Shown here: positions 52,877 through 64,000 of the stretch, one piece after another | Layout of the letters: each line of letters opens with the position of its first letter | How positions within the stretch are numbered: position 1 is the first letter of the stretch | Assembly: GCA_963580285.1 (NCBI GenBank) | Contig: OY757015.1 | Location: 129,515,688 to 129,579,687, forward strand | From: Lucinisca nassula | Lineage: Eukaryota > Mollusca > Bivalvia > Lucinida > Lucinidae | Direction of reading: 5' to 3' | Length of the DNA stretch: 64,000 bases | The notes under the pieces: generated by a model | The model's database searches: none | The model's input: the letters and a program-made list of their open reading frames with translations, nothing else | What the model was told of the DNA's origin: nothing | Program-made: the position numbers and the translations under genes

Positions 52877-52938
52877 AACAGTGTAGATCCTGATTAGACG
52901 CCACAGAATGCAGCGTCTGATGTCGATCTTCATTATTT
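52877..52938. repeat. PAL-1 MITE palindrome
   Basis: AACAGTGTAGATCCTGATTA, GACGCCACAGAATGCAGCGTC tip, GATCTTCATTATTTG. Diverged right arm. Confidence 0.8.
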
Positions 52939-53945
52939 GTCACACCAAACACATTGTTCCAGTCCAGATCTTATAGATAACCCTCTAACGTAACACTCTG
53001 ACCTCACAGCGATAAGAAAAGCGCGACAGTTTGCTATAAATAACCATTACTTGGATTTCCTACAATTCAGATATAGTCACGTGGACACCAGCACTGAAGT
53101 GTTTCCGTACTTAGTAACCTTGTGTCGATTGACAAACAAACTGGCCCAAAAATGAAAGAAAATAATATTTCTAAGTTGACAGTGCCACTCCAGTCGGTTG
53201 TCGAAAATAGTATTGAAGAGATTGAGGAAATTTTTTTCACCAGAGAAGAAGATGCTATTACGAAGCTGTGCAACTCTTACATAATCTAATAGAAAAGAAA
53301 GTTTTTTAGTCAAAAACAGAGGAGAAAAGTCTAGAAGAAGCAGAAGTGTGGCCTTAGAGCGACAGCAAGAAATTAGAACATTGAACCAATTACATTTTGT
53401 ACTATCATTATACTTGCAAGATTCACGAGACGTCCTGTTAGGGGTCATATTCTGTTCTTCGATTCAGAGGTTGAAAAAGAATAAAAGTATGACCTCCAAA
53501 CACCCTGCTAGTAGCGAGAGTATTCAGTATAAGGAGATATGCTTTATCCGTTACTAAGAAAAACTAATACTCAAGTTTCAAAGCCCCAGAAATATGACCA
53601 GAAAAAATAAGGAATTAAGAGGACTGATTTCAGCTTGTGCTAGCTCCGAAACTCCTAGACGGACTTGGAGTAAGACTGTGATATCTGCATTTAAGAACCG
53701 CGAAGTGAGCATAAATGGATGGTGGCTATTTAACTATGATTACACATCTGTGTGCGAAAATGGCGTCTCTCCTATCTATAGAACTGGCATTTTTCACTTG
53801 AATATGTTCGATATTTTTCTCATTAGATTTGGGATGCTTTCTTTTCTTCTTTCCATACTGGAAGAGAAGTACTCTGCCACCTGTATAATTTTTATTCTTT
53901 CTTCTATCAGTCTGCTTTCTTTCTCTTCCTCTTTATCTATACTTA
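52939..53945. other. stretch without recognised gene
   Basis: Open frames at 53077-53448 (minus) and 53594-53983 (plus) have no recognisable domain and no visible splice-bounded conserved blocks. I do not call them genes. Confidence 0.4.
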
Positions 53946-53949
53946 ACAC

Positions 53950-55560
53950 TACAGGCCAAAGTGGGCCAAAATCGCTCACCTAGATTAGGCTAACATGATA
54001 TTGTATGGTATGTATGTTACACTGTGCCATGGTATCTGCCAGATCCGATTGACTATATCACTCCTGGATCACCATATCGCCCTGATGGCTCTCATCAAGA
54101 GTCAGCTCAATCCGACTTTCGGTTTGAGTGGAGATGTCCTTTAAAGAAATTCAAGTTGGCCGCCATAGTGGTCATGTTGGCTATGAGATTGGAATGGTAT
54201 TAGCAATTCTGAATCACCACATCGCCACAATGCCTCCCATCAAGTTTCAGCTCAATCCGATCTTAAGTTCAGGAGATGTCGTTTGAAGAAATTCAAGATG
54301 ACCACCATAGAGACCATCTTGGATACCGTAGTTGAACGATTTTAGCAAATCTGAATCTCCACGTGACCCCAATGCCTCCCGTCAAGTTTCAACACAGTCC
54401 GACTTTCATTTCAGGAGGAGATGTCGTTTAAAGAATTTCAAGATGGCGGTCATCTTGAATATTCGAACGGAACGGGTTTTTATCATATGGCGTCGCGTCT
54501 GAGAGTGTAATAACGCCATGTAATATTTTCGATAATCCACTAGTGGATTAAATATGCAAATTAGCTAGATACGTCCTTAGCGACGTCTTGTTTACCAATG
54601 ACGGACTACTGACATTTTTATAAAACAATCGTGAATAAAAGGTGTTTTAAATGTCATATGATAAATAGAATCTTGCATTCGTGCTCATGTATTATTGTAT
54701 TTATTAAACTCGTTGAGGAAAAGGGATAAAATGCTCGGCAAAGCCTCGCATTTTATCCCTTTTCCTCAACTCGTTTAATAAATTCAATAATACATGAGCA
54801 CTCATGTAAGATCCTCTATTTATTGATTCTGAATCTCCATGTCGCCCTTATGCCTCTTATCAAGTTTCAACTCAATCCGACTTTCATTCGAGGGGTAGAT
54901 GTCGTTTAAAGAATATCAAGACGGTTGCCACCTTGGACACTGGAACGGAACGGTTTTAGCATATCTGAATCTCCATGCCGCCCCGATGTCTTCCAAAAAG
55001 TTCAAGCTCGAACCGACCTTTGGTTCAGGAGACGTCGTTTGCAGAATTTCAAGATGGTGGCCATCTTAGAACTCGGAATAGAACGGTTTTAGCAGATCTG
55101 AATTTCCATTTCCATCAAGTTTCAGCTCGATCCGATCTTTGGTTTGGGAGGCGATTTCGTTTGAGGCATAGCAAGCTGGCCCCCATGGCGACCATCCTGG
55201 ATATCGGAACTAACAATTTTAATAAATCTAAATCCCCATGACACCCCGGTGCCTCTTATTAAGTTTCAGCTCAATTCGACCTTTGGTTCGGGAGATGTCA
55301 AGATGGCCACCACTGCGGTCCGCTTGGATATAGGAATTGAACCATGTTTGCAAATCTGAAGCTGCATGTTGCCCCAATGCCTCCCCTCAAGTTTCAGCTC
55401 GATCCGACTTTTGGTCCCGGAAGAGATGTTGTTTGAAGAATGTCAAGACGGCCACCATGCCATCTTAGATATCGGAAATGAACGATATTAGCAAATTAAA
55501 ATCTCCATGTCACCCCCATTCCTCTCATCAAGGCCCAGCTTCATCCGACCGGCTTATACT
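53950..55560 (+). mobile_element. TRE 5: 140-150 bp unit element, split by a PAL-3 MITE
   Basis: Starts with hairpin GGCCAAAGTGGGCC and AAATCGCTCACCTAGATTAG. Units repeat AAGTTTCAGCTCAATCCGAC, GGAGATGTCGTTTGAAGAA, CAAGATGGCCACCAT, GAACGATTTTAGCAAATCTG, AATCTCCATG. PAL-3 (54480-54822) cuts one unit at GAACGGGTTTTT / ATTCTGAATCTCC. No GAGCTAAAAA end was found before the next array. Confidence 0.82.
54480..54822. mobile_element. PAL-3 MITE, copy 2, inside a satellite unit
   Basis: GGCGTCGCGTCTGAGAGTGT, TCCACTAGTGGATTAAATAT, then a palindrome of about 165 bp (54656-54822) with outer arms ATAAATAGAATCTTGCATTC / ATGTAAGATCCTCTATTTAT and inner AAAAGGGATAAAATGC around TCGGCAAAGCCTCG. Confidence 0.88.
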
Positions 55561-57536
55561 TCATACTCCGAGTCCTGAAATTCATCAAAATGCGCTATCC
55601 ATGCCTTCTGTGTCGTTTACTTACACAACTTATCCAATTTTTGTCCAGAAATGAGCGAAATAAGCAGTCTTGCGGTATTTACTTACTTTACTTAGATTAC
55701 TTATCAGTCATCATTGTCAGATAAGTAAAGTAAGTAAGCTGAGCTGAGGCTGACCTGGTGTTCTGGACTCTCTGATGTCACTGTTAATTGAATTCTACTC
55801 ATTTTACTTACGTAACTGATCTTCACATCAACACTATAAGTAAAATAAGCAAGTTTACAGTATTCTACTTAGGTTACTCAGTTTACTTACCTGGAACTAC
55901 AGCAGTATAAGTAAACTAAGAAAACTAAGTGGATCTCAAAAAAATTATGTCCCTCGATAAAAAAACATACTGCATAAAAGTAAGTGCAATAAGCTAATTA
56001 ACTGATATAAAAAGAACGGTTTTAAGAGAACTATCTAAAATTTGCTGACCAGAACACTGAAGCATGATGCTATACTACGGAAATGAGCTAAGTAGGATGA
56101 GTAACATAAGTAGGCGTATAGCTAGCCAAGGATGGTACATGCATCAACCTCACTCTTAAGATAAGCTAAGTAACGTAAGTAATGTAAGTTGACTAATCAA
56201 ACCACCGAAAGCCGATAAGTTCAAGAATAAGCGTAAGTAACCTAAGTAAACTAAGTAACCTTGCATGTCTCTTATGACAAAAGCTACTACCATACCAGCA
56301 ATGCTAAGAGTAAGCTAAGTAAGATAAGTAACCTAAGTTGAGGTTATACATTTCATCCATGACTATGAGCAGTGTAAGTAGGATAAGTAAGTTAAGTAAG
56401 GTAAGTAACATAAGTATTGTAAGTAACTGATCCACCAGTAACACCAGCGACACCAGAGTAAGTTAAGTAAGCTAAGTAAAGTAAGTAAGCATTGTGGTTT
56501 CGATTTCAGCGCATGAGTAAGCTGAGTAGGGTAAGTAAACTAAGTAACCTGAGTAGAACTCTAAGTAACATAAGTAAATGTCCTACCAGCTACAACAGCC
56601 GTACCAGAGTACTCTACCAGCAAAGCTACCAATACCAAAGTAAGTTGAGTAAGCTAAGTAAACTAAGTTGGCGACCTTGTCACCCCGAAAAATGTAGACT
56701 ATGGTCAGTAGGATAAGTAAACTAAGTAACCTAAGTAGAATTCTAAGTAACATAAGTAAGGTAAGTTACTGCTCTACCCGGAACGCTACCAATACCAAAG
56801 TAAGTTGAGTAGCTAAGTAAACTAAGTTTGCGACCTTGTCACCCCGAACAATGATGAGTAGGGTAAGTAGGATAAGTAAACTAAGTAACCTAAGTAGAAT
56901 TCTAAGTAATGTAAGTAAGGTAAGTAACTGTCATACGAGCTATACCACCCTTACCACGGTAAGTTAAGTAATCTAAGTAAACTAAGTAAGCAGCAAAGTC
57001 TGTCCCAACGAGGATGAGTAGGGTAAGTAGGATAAGTAAACTAAGTCACCTTAGTAGAATTCTAAGTAACATAAGTTAGGTAAGTAACTACTCCACTAGC
57101 CACTCTACCCGGACAAGAGTAAGTTAAGTAAGCTAAGTAAACTAAGTAAGCAGCGAAGTCTGCACCGAAGAGGCTGAGTAGGGTAAGTAGGATAAGTAAA
57201 CTAAGTAGCCTGAGTAGAATTCTAAGTAACATAAGTAAGGAAAGTAACTACTCCACTAGCCACTCTACCCAGACCAGAGTAAGTTAAGTAAGCTAGGTAA
57301 ACTAAGTAAGCGTGCAAGTCTGTCCCAACGAGGATCAGTAGGGTAAGTAGGATAAGCAAACTAAGTAATCTAAGTAGAATTCTAAGTAATATATGTAACT
57401 TCTCCACTAGCCACTGTACCCATACCTGAGTAAGTTGAGTAAGCTAAGTACACTAAGTAAGCGGCGAAGTATGTACTGAAGAGGATAGGTAGGCTAAGTA
57501 GGTTAAGTAAACTAAGTAACCTGAGTTTGTTTTGTT

Positions 57537-57837
57537 TGTTTGATTTGAGGTTTAACGTCCCCGTCAACACTGTAAAGGTCATTTTGGAGACGTCGCTTCC
57601 AATTTTGTGGGACTTTTACCCGACATTGAGATGAAATGACATCTCAAGCCCTGTCGCCCAATGAAACCAATAGGGTTTATTAGCATGGACGGTCCGCCTC
57701 GCACCGCGGTTCCTGGACAGGCTTAGATCCTCTAAGCGGTTTACCAGTACTAGTGTGCGGGCCGGATTCAGCTCTGCGTGGAAGCATCATGCAGCCCATA
57801 TATTTCTTCAAGCCCCTATGGGCGGGGGCGACAAGAT
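57537..57837 (-). mobile_element. SINE-B, full length, in the 160-bp array
   Basis: TTGTTTTGTTTGTTTGATTT tail side, GAGGTTTAACGTCCCCGTCA, GCCCCTATGGGCGGGGGCGA head side. Flanked by ACCTGAGT at 57529-57536 and 57838-57845, which in the uninterrupted unit occurs once (AACCTGAGTAGAATTC). Confidence 0.95.
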
Positions 57838-57934
57838 ACCTGAGTAGAATTCTAAGTAACATAAGTAAGGTAAGTTACTGCTCTACCTGCAAACGCTACC
57901 AATACCAAAGTAAGTTGATTAAGTTAAGTAATGC

Positions 57935-58125
57935 CACATGCCTGCTTGGTTTTAAGGGACTGTCCGACTAGCAGTTAAGGGGAATTGGAACAACTGGCAC
58001 ATTTTTTTGCATGTTTTGTCAAAAGGAGACTACTTTCGTGACTTCCTGTTCGCTTTTCTATCAGCCTTGCCCCACTGAAAAAGGGGTCTACTCTTAAAGG
58101 AAAGAATTTGCTCCTCATGTAGACT
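57935..58125 (+). mobile_element. PAL-5 MITE, truncated at its palindrome centre
   Basis: GCCACATGCCTGCTTGGTTT, GACTGTCCGACTAGCAGTTA, CTTTTCTATCAGCCTTGCCC, CTCTTAAAGGAAAGAATTTG, then a direct return to array sequence (CATGTAGACTATGGTCAGTA). Confidence 0.85.
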
Positions 58126-60566
58126 ATGGTCAGTAGGATAAGTAAACTAAGTAACCTAAGTAGAATTCTAAGTAACATAAGTAAGGTACTGCTCTACCAG
58201 GAACGCTACCAATACCAAAGTAAGTTGAGTGAGCTAAGTAAACTAAGTTGGCGATCTTGTGACTCCAAACAATATAGACTATGGTCAGTAGGATAAGTAA
58301 ACTAAGTAACCTAAGTAGAATTCTAAGTAAGGTAAGTAATTCTCATACTAGTGATACCACTCTTACCACAGTAAGTTAAGTAAGCTAAGTAAGCTAAGTA
58401 AAGGCGAAGTCTGTACTGAAGAGGATGAGTAGGGTAAGTAGGATAAGTAAACTAAGTAACCTGAGTAGAATTCTAAGTAACATAGGTAAGGTAAGTTACT
58501 GCTCTACCAGGAACGCTACCAATACCAAAGTAAGTTGAGTAAGCTAAGTAAACTAAGTTGGCGACCTTGTCACCCCGAACAATGATGAATAGGGTGAGTA
58601 GGATAAGTAAACTAAGTAACCTAAGTAGAATTCTAAATAACTTAAGTAATGTAAGTAACTGTCATACGAGCTATACCACCCTTACCACGGTAAGTTAAGT
58701 ATTCTAAGTTAACTAAGTAAGCGGCAAAGTCTGTCCCAACGAGGATGAGTAGGGTAAGTAGGATAAGTAAACTAAGTAACCTAAGTAGAATTCTAAGTAA
58801 GGTAAGTAACTACTTCACTAGCCACTCTACCCGGACAAGAGTAAATTAAGTAAGCTAAGTAAATCAAGTAAGTGGCAAATTCTGTCCTAACGAGGATCAG
58901 TAGGGTAAGTAGGATAGGTAAGCTAAGTAACCTAAGTAGAATTGTAAGTAACATAAGTATGGTATGTAACTACTCCATTCGCCACTCTACCCATACCAGA
59001 GTAAGTTAAGTGAGCTAAGTAAACTAAGTAAGCGGCGAAGTCTGTCCAATAGAGGATGAGTAGGGTAAGTAGGTTAAGTAAACTAAGTAATCTAAGTAGA
59101 ATTCTAAGTAACGTAAGTAAGGTAAGTAACAACTCCACTAGCCACTCTACCCGGACCAGAGTAAGTTAAGTAAGCTAAGTAAACTACGTAAGCGGCAAAG
59201 TCTGTCCCAACAAGGATCAGTAGGGTAAGTAGGTTAAGTGAGCTAAGCAACCTAAGTAGAATTGTAAGTAACATAAGTATGGTAAGTAACTACTCCATTC
59301 GCCACTGTACCCATACCAGAGTATGTTAAGTAAGCTAAGTAAACTAATTAAGCGGCGAAGTCTTTATGTAGAGGATGAGTAGGATAAGTAAACTAAGTAA
59401 CCTAAGTAAAATTATAAGTAAAGTAAGTAAGGATAGTAACTGTCCAACTACCTATACCACCCTTACCACAGTAAGTTAAGTAAGCTAAGTAAACTAAGTA
59501 AGCGGCAAAGTCTGTCCCAACGAGGATCAATAGGGTAAGTAGGATAAGTAAACTAAGTAGAATTATAAGTAAGGTAAGTAACTACTCCATTAGCCACTCT
59601 ACCCATACTAGAGTAAGTTAAGTAAGCTAAGTAAGCAGCGAAGTCTGTACCGAAGAGGATGAGTAGGGTAAGTAGGATAAGTAAATTAAGTAACCTGAGT
59701 AGAATTCTAAGTAACATAAGTAAGGTAAGTAACTACTCCACTAGCTACTCTACCCAGACCAGAGTAAGTTAAGTAAGCTAAGTAAACTAAGTAAGCGGCC
59801 AAGTCTGTCCCAACGAGGATCAGTAGGGTAAGTAGGATAGGTAAACTAAGTAACCTGAGTAGTGTTCTAAGTAACATAAGTAAGGTAAGTAAATACTCCA
59901 CTAGCCACTCTACCCAGAACAGAGTAAGTTAAGTAAGCTAAGTAAACTAAGTAAGCGGCCAAGTCTGTCCCAGCGAGGATCAGTAGGGTAAGTAGGATAA
60001 GTAAACTAAGTAACCTAAGTAGAATTCTAAGTAACATAAGTAACTACTCCACTAGCCACTCTACCCATACCCGAGTAAGTTAAGTAAGCTAAGTAAACTA
60101 AGTAAGCAGCGAAGTCTGTACCGAAGAGGCTGAGTAGGGTAAGTAGGATAAGTAAACTAAGTAACCTGAGTAGAATTCTAAGTTACTTAAGTATGGTAAG
60201 TAACTACTCCACTAGCCACTCTACCCAGACCAGAGTAAGTTAAATAAGCTAGGTAAACTAAGTAAGTGGCCAAGTCTGTCCCAACGAGGATCAGTAGGGT
60301 AAGTAGGATAAGCAAACTAAGTAACCTGAGAAGAATTCTAAGTAACATATGTAACTACTCCACTAGCCACAGTACCCATACCAGAGTAAGTTAAGTAAGC
60401 TATGTACACCAAGTAAGCGGCAAAGTCTGTACTGAAGAGGATGAGTAGGCTAAGTAGGTTAAGTAAACTAAGTAACCTGAGTAGAATTCGAAGTAACATA
60501 AGTAAGGTAAGTTACTGCTCTGCCTGCAACGCTACCAATACCAAAGTACGTTGAGTAAGCTAAGTA

Positions 60567-60850
60567 ATGTCACATGCCTGCTTGGTTTTAAGGGACTGTC
60601 CGACTAGCAGTTAAGGGGAATTGGAACAACTGGCACATTTTCTGCATTTTTGTCAAAGGGAGACAACTTTTGTGGTTTCCTGTTCGCTTTTCTATAAGCC
60701 TTGCCCCACAGAAAAAGGGGTGAACTCTTAAAGGAAAGAATTTGCTCCTCAGGAGCAAATTCTTTCCTTTAAGAGTTGATCCCTGTTGACATGGGAGCCC
60801 AAAAGACTTTTGCAGGAGTAGCTTCCCCTGAAGGTGTTCCCATTCCCTTA
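60567..60850 (+). mobile_element. PAL-5 MITE with intact palindrome, right border of the array
   Basis: Same left flank and left half as at 57935. Palindrome CTCTTAAAGGAAAGAATTTG around CTCCTCAGGAGC (60724-60774), then CATGGGAGCCCAAAAGACTT and GAAGGTGTTCCCATTCCCTT. Confidence 0.88.
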
Positions 60851-61070
60851 TCCTTTAACCTGCTGAATATTCAATTAAGCCACACTCATTTCTGACTTTG
60901 AACCAATCAGATTACTTGATGCAGCTTATTTCTACATATTCATAAACTGAATGTCAAACTGTGTAGATCCTGATCAGATGGCTTCTTCAGAAGCCATCTG
61001 ATCTGGATCTACACTATTTGCAAAGATAGGGCTTGTCGCCTACAGCAGGGTAAAGGTTAAGGCTTAATTC
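60851..61070. mobile_element. PAL-1 MITE with flanks
   Basis: TTAACCTGCTGAATATTCAA, AACCAATCAGATTACTTGAT, palindrome GTGTAGATCCTGATCAGATG with GGCTTCTTCAGAAGCC tip (60957-61020), CTACAGCAGGGTAAAGGTTA. This shows the full layout whose left half also precedes the 41-bp minisatellite at 2.7 kb. Confidence 0.9.
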
Positions 61071-61269
61071 CTACCGAGCCCCGATGGGCTGGGGCCCGTG
61101 TTCCTTATGAAAGCGGAAGAACAGTCCCGAATAAACGTTGCCTAAAGAAAAAATTTGTTTCTTGAATTGTGGCTATTCGCATTTGTTTAATTGGAGATTA
61201 TACGACCGAACAACACTTCTTAAGTCATTTGGAAGACCTTGAAATACTTGTCAACACGATTTCTTAATA

Positions 61270-61605
61270 CCCGCTTAGGTATGGACGGTTGGACATAGTT
61301 TGTGGGTACTCGCATATGCGGTTCTTATAATTTTTCTCTATCTATGTTTGGAGAGAAAAAATGAAAAAAAAAAAAAAAAAATAGATTTTTATCTAAAGAT
61401 TTCCATTTTTGGTAGAAAAAATTGCCTGTACATATATATAGGCAGGCTTTTGTAAGTATATGTTGTGAGTGTTCGTTAGGCCCGCCTCTTTGCGGCAGTT
61501 AAAACGAGTTCCGAAGCCGAAATAGAAACAAATAAAGTATGCCCCCGTGAGCCCCAATATAGCGGGTTGAATGGGATGTTCATAAGGTGGTCTTGTTCAC
61601 GTGAT
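61270..61605. mobile_element. PAL-2-related relic, rearranged
   Basis: TTTGTGGGTACTCGCATATG, TTCGTTAGGCCCGCCTCTTT, CCCCGTGAGCCCCAATATAG and GGTCTTGTTCACGTGATGAC are PAL-2 words in reverse or shuffled order. A-rich run 61363-61381. Confidence 0.6.
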
Positions 61606-61764
61606 GACTCGCAATCAGTCTGCGGTTGTGTGATTGATTTTGTTTGACAACACTGATAACAGTTCACAATGAAAGCATTCTATTGACTGATAATACCATA
61701 TTATTCCATTTGACACACATCACTCTAGATAATTTAATTTATATGCCGGAGAGATGCACAATCT

Positions 61765-61855
61765 CCCTGTTCATTGGGCGATAGGACTTGAGATGTCATT
61801 TCATCTCAAAGTCGGATAAAAGTCCCACAATATTGTAACCAAAGTCCCCCTAATA
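61765..61855 (+). mobile_element. SINE-B fragment
   Basis: TTGGGCGATAGGACTTGAGA, TCATTTCATCTCAAAGTCGG, AAAAGTCCCACAATATTGTA. Confidence 0.75.
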
Positions 61856-61899
61856 CTGCATGTTTCTTCCTTTTTCAGACACAGAGATTCAAATAATCA

Positions 61900-62339
61900 C
61901 CACCCGCCCCCACTCTAATACTACCATATATCCGGGCGGGGGCGTCCGGGGCATGATTCCCCCACTTTGGGCGGAATGGCCGTCCCCGGGGCAACGGCCC
62001 GGTGTCCTCGGGTGCATGGCATGACCCCACTGCGGTAACTAGTCACAGCCTCCGTACTGGTGCTGTAGGTCATTAAACTTTTGAAAGATGATTGGCGCGT
62101 GAACACACCTCCTAGTGTACGGTAATGACCCGTAGGTCACACGCTCCCCTATGGCCCCGGTGCGGGGGCCCGACCCATCCACCGGCCCCTCACTAGCCGT
62201 GGGCGCCCGATCGTCGTTGCTGGGTGCATGATGTTTGGACATTGGTTTCCGCCACATGCTCCTGGCTTCAGGCGTGACTGGCGTATCGCGGTGCGTGTCG
62301 GGTACAGATGCTTAATATGTTATTCTCGCTAAATAAAGG

Positions 62340-62380
<41 letters not shown>
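61900..62380 (+). mobile_element. GC-rich retrotransposon 3' end with (ATT)n tail
   Basis: GGCGTCCGGGGCATGATTCC, CCCCGGGGCAACGGCCCGGT, then CTAAATAAAGGC and (ATT)n at 62341-62377, like LINE/SINE 3' ends. No coding words. A related GC block recurs at 62560-62645. Confidence 0.6.
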
Positions 62381-62785
62381 CAGTCCTATAACTAAAAACT
62401 TACAAACACTTCCCTACTTTGGGACTGTGAGGTCAATACCCTTAGACTGGTGCGTGGGTAACATCCACTGCTGTAGTACGACCCTGATGACCCACGCAAC
62501 CCTACCCACACATGTAGGCCCCATCCTCATACTTCCGTCCTTCCATGTCCCTTGGGGCTTCGAGCGGGGGCGCCTGGAGACATTATTCCCCCACTTTGGG
62601 CCGTTTCCGGGGCGACGGCCCGGAGTCCTCAGGTGCAGGGGGGGGGGGGGGGGGGTAAAGACACCAAGCCCATTTATGCTTATATAGTTGTTACATGAGC
62701 ACATCTGTGTGTTCATTATCTTTGTGTTCATTACATGTTCAGCTTAATGTTATTTTTGATGTATTTCTAGTTGTGTGAAGTTGGC
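62381..62785. other. second GC-rich block and G-run
   Basis: GGGGCGCCTGGAGACATTAT, TCCCCCACTTTGGGCCGTTT, GGGGCGACGGCCCGGAGTCC parallels 61935-62010. G-run at 62637-62656. No coding content recognised. Confidence 0.55.
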
Positions 62786-64000
62786 TCTGCAATCGCCCAT
62801 CTGCATTCAGCTCTGCATAAGACTTAACGGGATTCCCTTAATGTAACAGGATTCCTGTTAAGTCTAACCCAGAGCTCGACCTAGCTCGACGTAGCTCTGC
62901 AAACAACTTTCAATTCGCCAGTCTTATGCAGAGCTCGACATAGCTCGACGTAGCTCTGCATACTACTTTCAATGTACCAGTCTTATGCAGAGCTCGACAT
63001 AGCTCGACGTAACTGTGCATAGCTCTGCATACAACTTTCAATGTGCCAGACTTATGCAGAGCTCGACCTAGCTCGACATAGCTCTGCAAACAACTTTCAA
63101 TTCGCCAGTCTTATGCAGAGCTCGACATAGCTCGACGTAGCTCTGCATACTACTTTCAATGTACCAGTCTTATGCAGAGCTCGACATAGGTCGACGTAGC
63201 TCTGCATAAATATTCCAATGTGCCATACTTATGCAGAGCTCGACATAGCTCGACGTAGCTCTGCATACAACTTTCAATGTGCCAGTTTAGTGCAGAGCTC
63301 TGCAATCGCCTTAGGTCTGCATAATCTTAGAAATCATCACATCAATGCACAGCTCTGCGCTCGACATAGATCGACGTAGCTCTGCATACAATTTTCAATT
63401 CGCCAGTCTTATGCAGAACTCGACATAGCTCGACGTAGCTCTGCATACATTTTTCAATGTGCCAGTCTTATGCAGACCTCGACATAGCAGAGCTCGACCT
63501 AGCGAATTGCAGAGCTCGACCTAGCTCGACAAAGCGCTGCATAAAACTTTCAATGTGCCAGACTTATGCACCGCTCGACATAGCTCGACGTTACTCTGCA
63601 TAGCTCTGCATACGACTTTCAATGTGCCAGACTTATGCAGAGCTCGACCTAGCTCGACATAGCTCTGCAAACAACTTTCAATTCGCCAGTCTTATGCAGA
63701 GCTCGACATAGCTCGACGTAGCTCTGCATACTACTTTCAATGTACCAGTCTTTTGCAGAGCTCGACATAGCTCGACGTAGCTCTGCATAAATATTTCAAT
63801 GTGCCATACTTATGCAGAGCCCGACATAGCTCGACGTAGCTCTGCATACAACTTTCAATGTGCCAGTCTTATGCAGAGCTCGACATAGCAGATCTCGACC
63901 TAGCGTATTGCAGAGCTCGACCTAGCTCGACATAGCTCTGCAAACAACTTTCAATTCGCCAGTCTTATGCAGAGCTCGACATAGCTCGACGTAGCTCTGC
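62786..64000. repeat. 59-bp satellite with higher-order structure, runs off the window
   Basis: The regular array starts near 62870, with unit GCAGAGCTCGACATAGCTCG, ACGTAGCTCTGCATACAACT, TTCAATGTGCCAGTCTTAT. About 18-19 copies are present. The first 32 bases are near-palindromic (GCAGAGCT...AGCTCTGC). A marked variant (CCTAGCTCGACATAGCTCTG, AAACAAC, AATTCGCC) recurs at 63061, 63642 and 63915, with the following variant units in the same order for the first two. Confidence 0.95.

Larger units (their letters stand above)
55600..60565. repeat. 5-kb array of about 160-bp units built from (TAAGTAA)-like words
   Basis: From about 56690 a regular unit of 160-161 bp repeats: GAGTAGGGTAAGTAGGATAA, GTAAACTAAGTAACCTAAGT, AGAATTCTAAGTAACATAAG, ACTCCACTAGCCACTCTACC, CGAAGTCTGTCCCAACGAGG. 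The left part (55600-56690) is less regular. Each unit is itself made of 8-10 bp words and carries about three GTAAGT hexamers on the plus strand. Interrupted by SINE-B (57537-57837) and a PAL-5 piece (57935-58125). Leucine-rich frames on the minus strand are by-products. Confidence 0.95.

Noticed and set aside
53077..53983. Possible host genes in two open frames
   Set aside because: No domain, no homologous block recognised, no supporting splice sites; composition like the surrounding DNA.
57222..59901. Leucine-rich open frames on the minus strand of the 160-bp array
   Set aside because: They are translations of the TAAGTAA-type repeat; any frame free of stops recurs with the unit.

Overview
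The window is repeat-dense animal DNA. I infer a bivalve mollusc, probably a heterodont (dreissenid-like). The grounds are tRNA-headed SINEs ending in a GACGTTAAAC-type tail, elements opening with a hairpin plus ATCGCTCACCTGAG and carrying internal 140-160 bp satellites, and many palindromic MITEs. These resemble repeats I know from bivalve genomes; the species is not proven. There are no bacterial features.

One host gene is visible. It is the 5' part of a lysosomal glycoside hydrolase family 27 gene (alpha-galactosidase A / alpha-N-acetylgalactosaminidase) on the minus strand. Coding exon 1 (11239-11408) holds the start codon and signal peptide, exon 2 is 4431-4605 and exon 3 is 2351-2525. 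The three exons join in frame at proper GT-AG junctions. Later exons lie left of base 1 or were not recognised. Intron 1 (6.6 kb) holds a stack of nested transposons. Intron 2 holds a 41-bp minisatellite that grew from one arm of a palindromic MITE. Intron 3 begins almost inside a SINE.

Names used here. PAL-1: MITE with stem AACAGTGTAGA. PAL-2: MITE with stem GGGTACTCGTTAGAACCGCC. PAL-3, PAL-4, PAL-5: three further palindromic MITE families. TA-MITE: 392-bp element with TA target duplications. SINE-A: (AC)n tail. SINE-B: (CAAA)n tail. SINE-C: (ACTC)n tail. SINE-D: tRNA heads with a CTCTGATTAACG tail. TRE: tandem-repeat elements resembling pearl / Helentron-associated elements. RET-I: retroelement with a poly-C tract in its 3' UTR.

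Layout: 0-0.8 kb mariner relic; 0.8-11.4 kb the GH27 gene with its introns; 12-15 kb two terminal-inverted-repeat elements; 15-17.4 kb retrotransposon fragments; 17.8-20.05 kb a TRE; 20-22.3 kb microsatellite, palindromes and a TIR element; 22.4-28 kb LINEs and RET-I; 28-31 kb tRNA-Asn loci and SINEs; 31-33.4 kb LINEs with a SINE-A flanked by 13-bp target duplications; 34-43.6 kb MITEs, LINE scraps and a TRE; 43.8-44.9 kb a foldback; 44.9-47 kb the least repetitive stretch; 47.2-55.6 kb TREs and a head-to-head 21-bp array; 55.6-60.6 kb a 160-bp-unit array rich in GTAAGT; 60.6-62.7 kb MITEs and retrotransposon ends; 62.86 kb to the right edge a 59-bp satellite with higher-order structure.

Almost every other open frame belongs to decayed retrotransposons or to simple repeats. 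No intact autonomous transposon was found. The longest uninterrupted mobile-element frame is a 5'-truncated reverse transcriptase with an inserted PHD-type zinc finger (7163-8473, minus).
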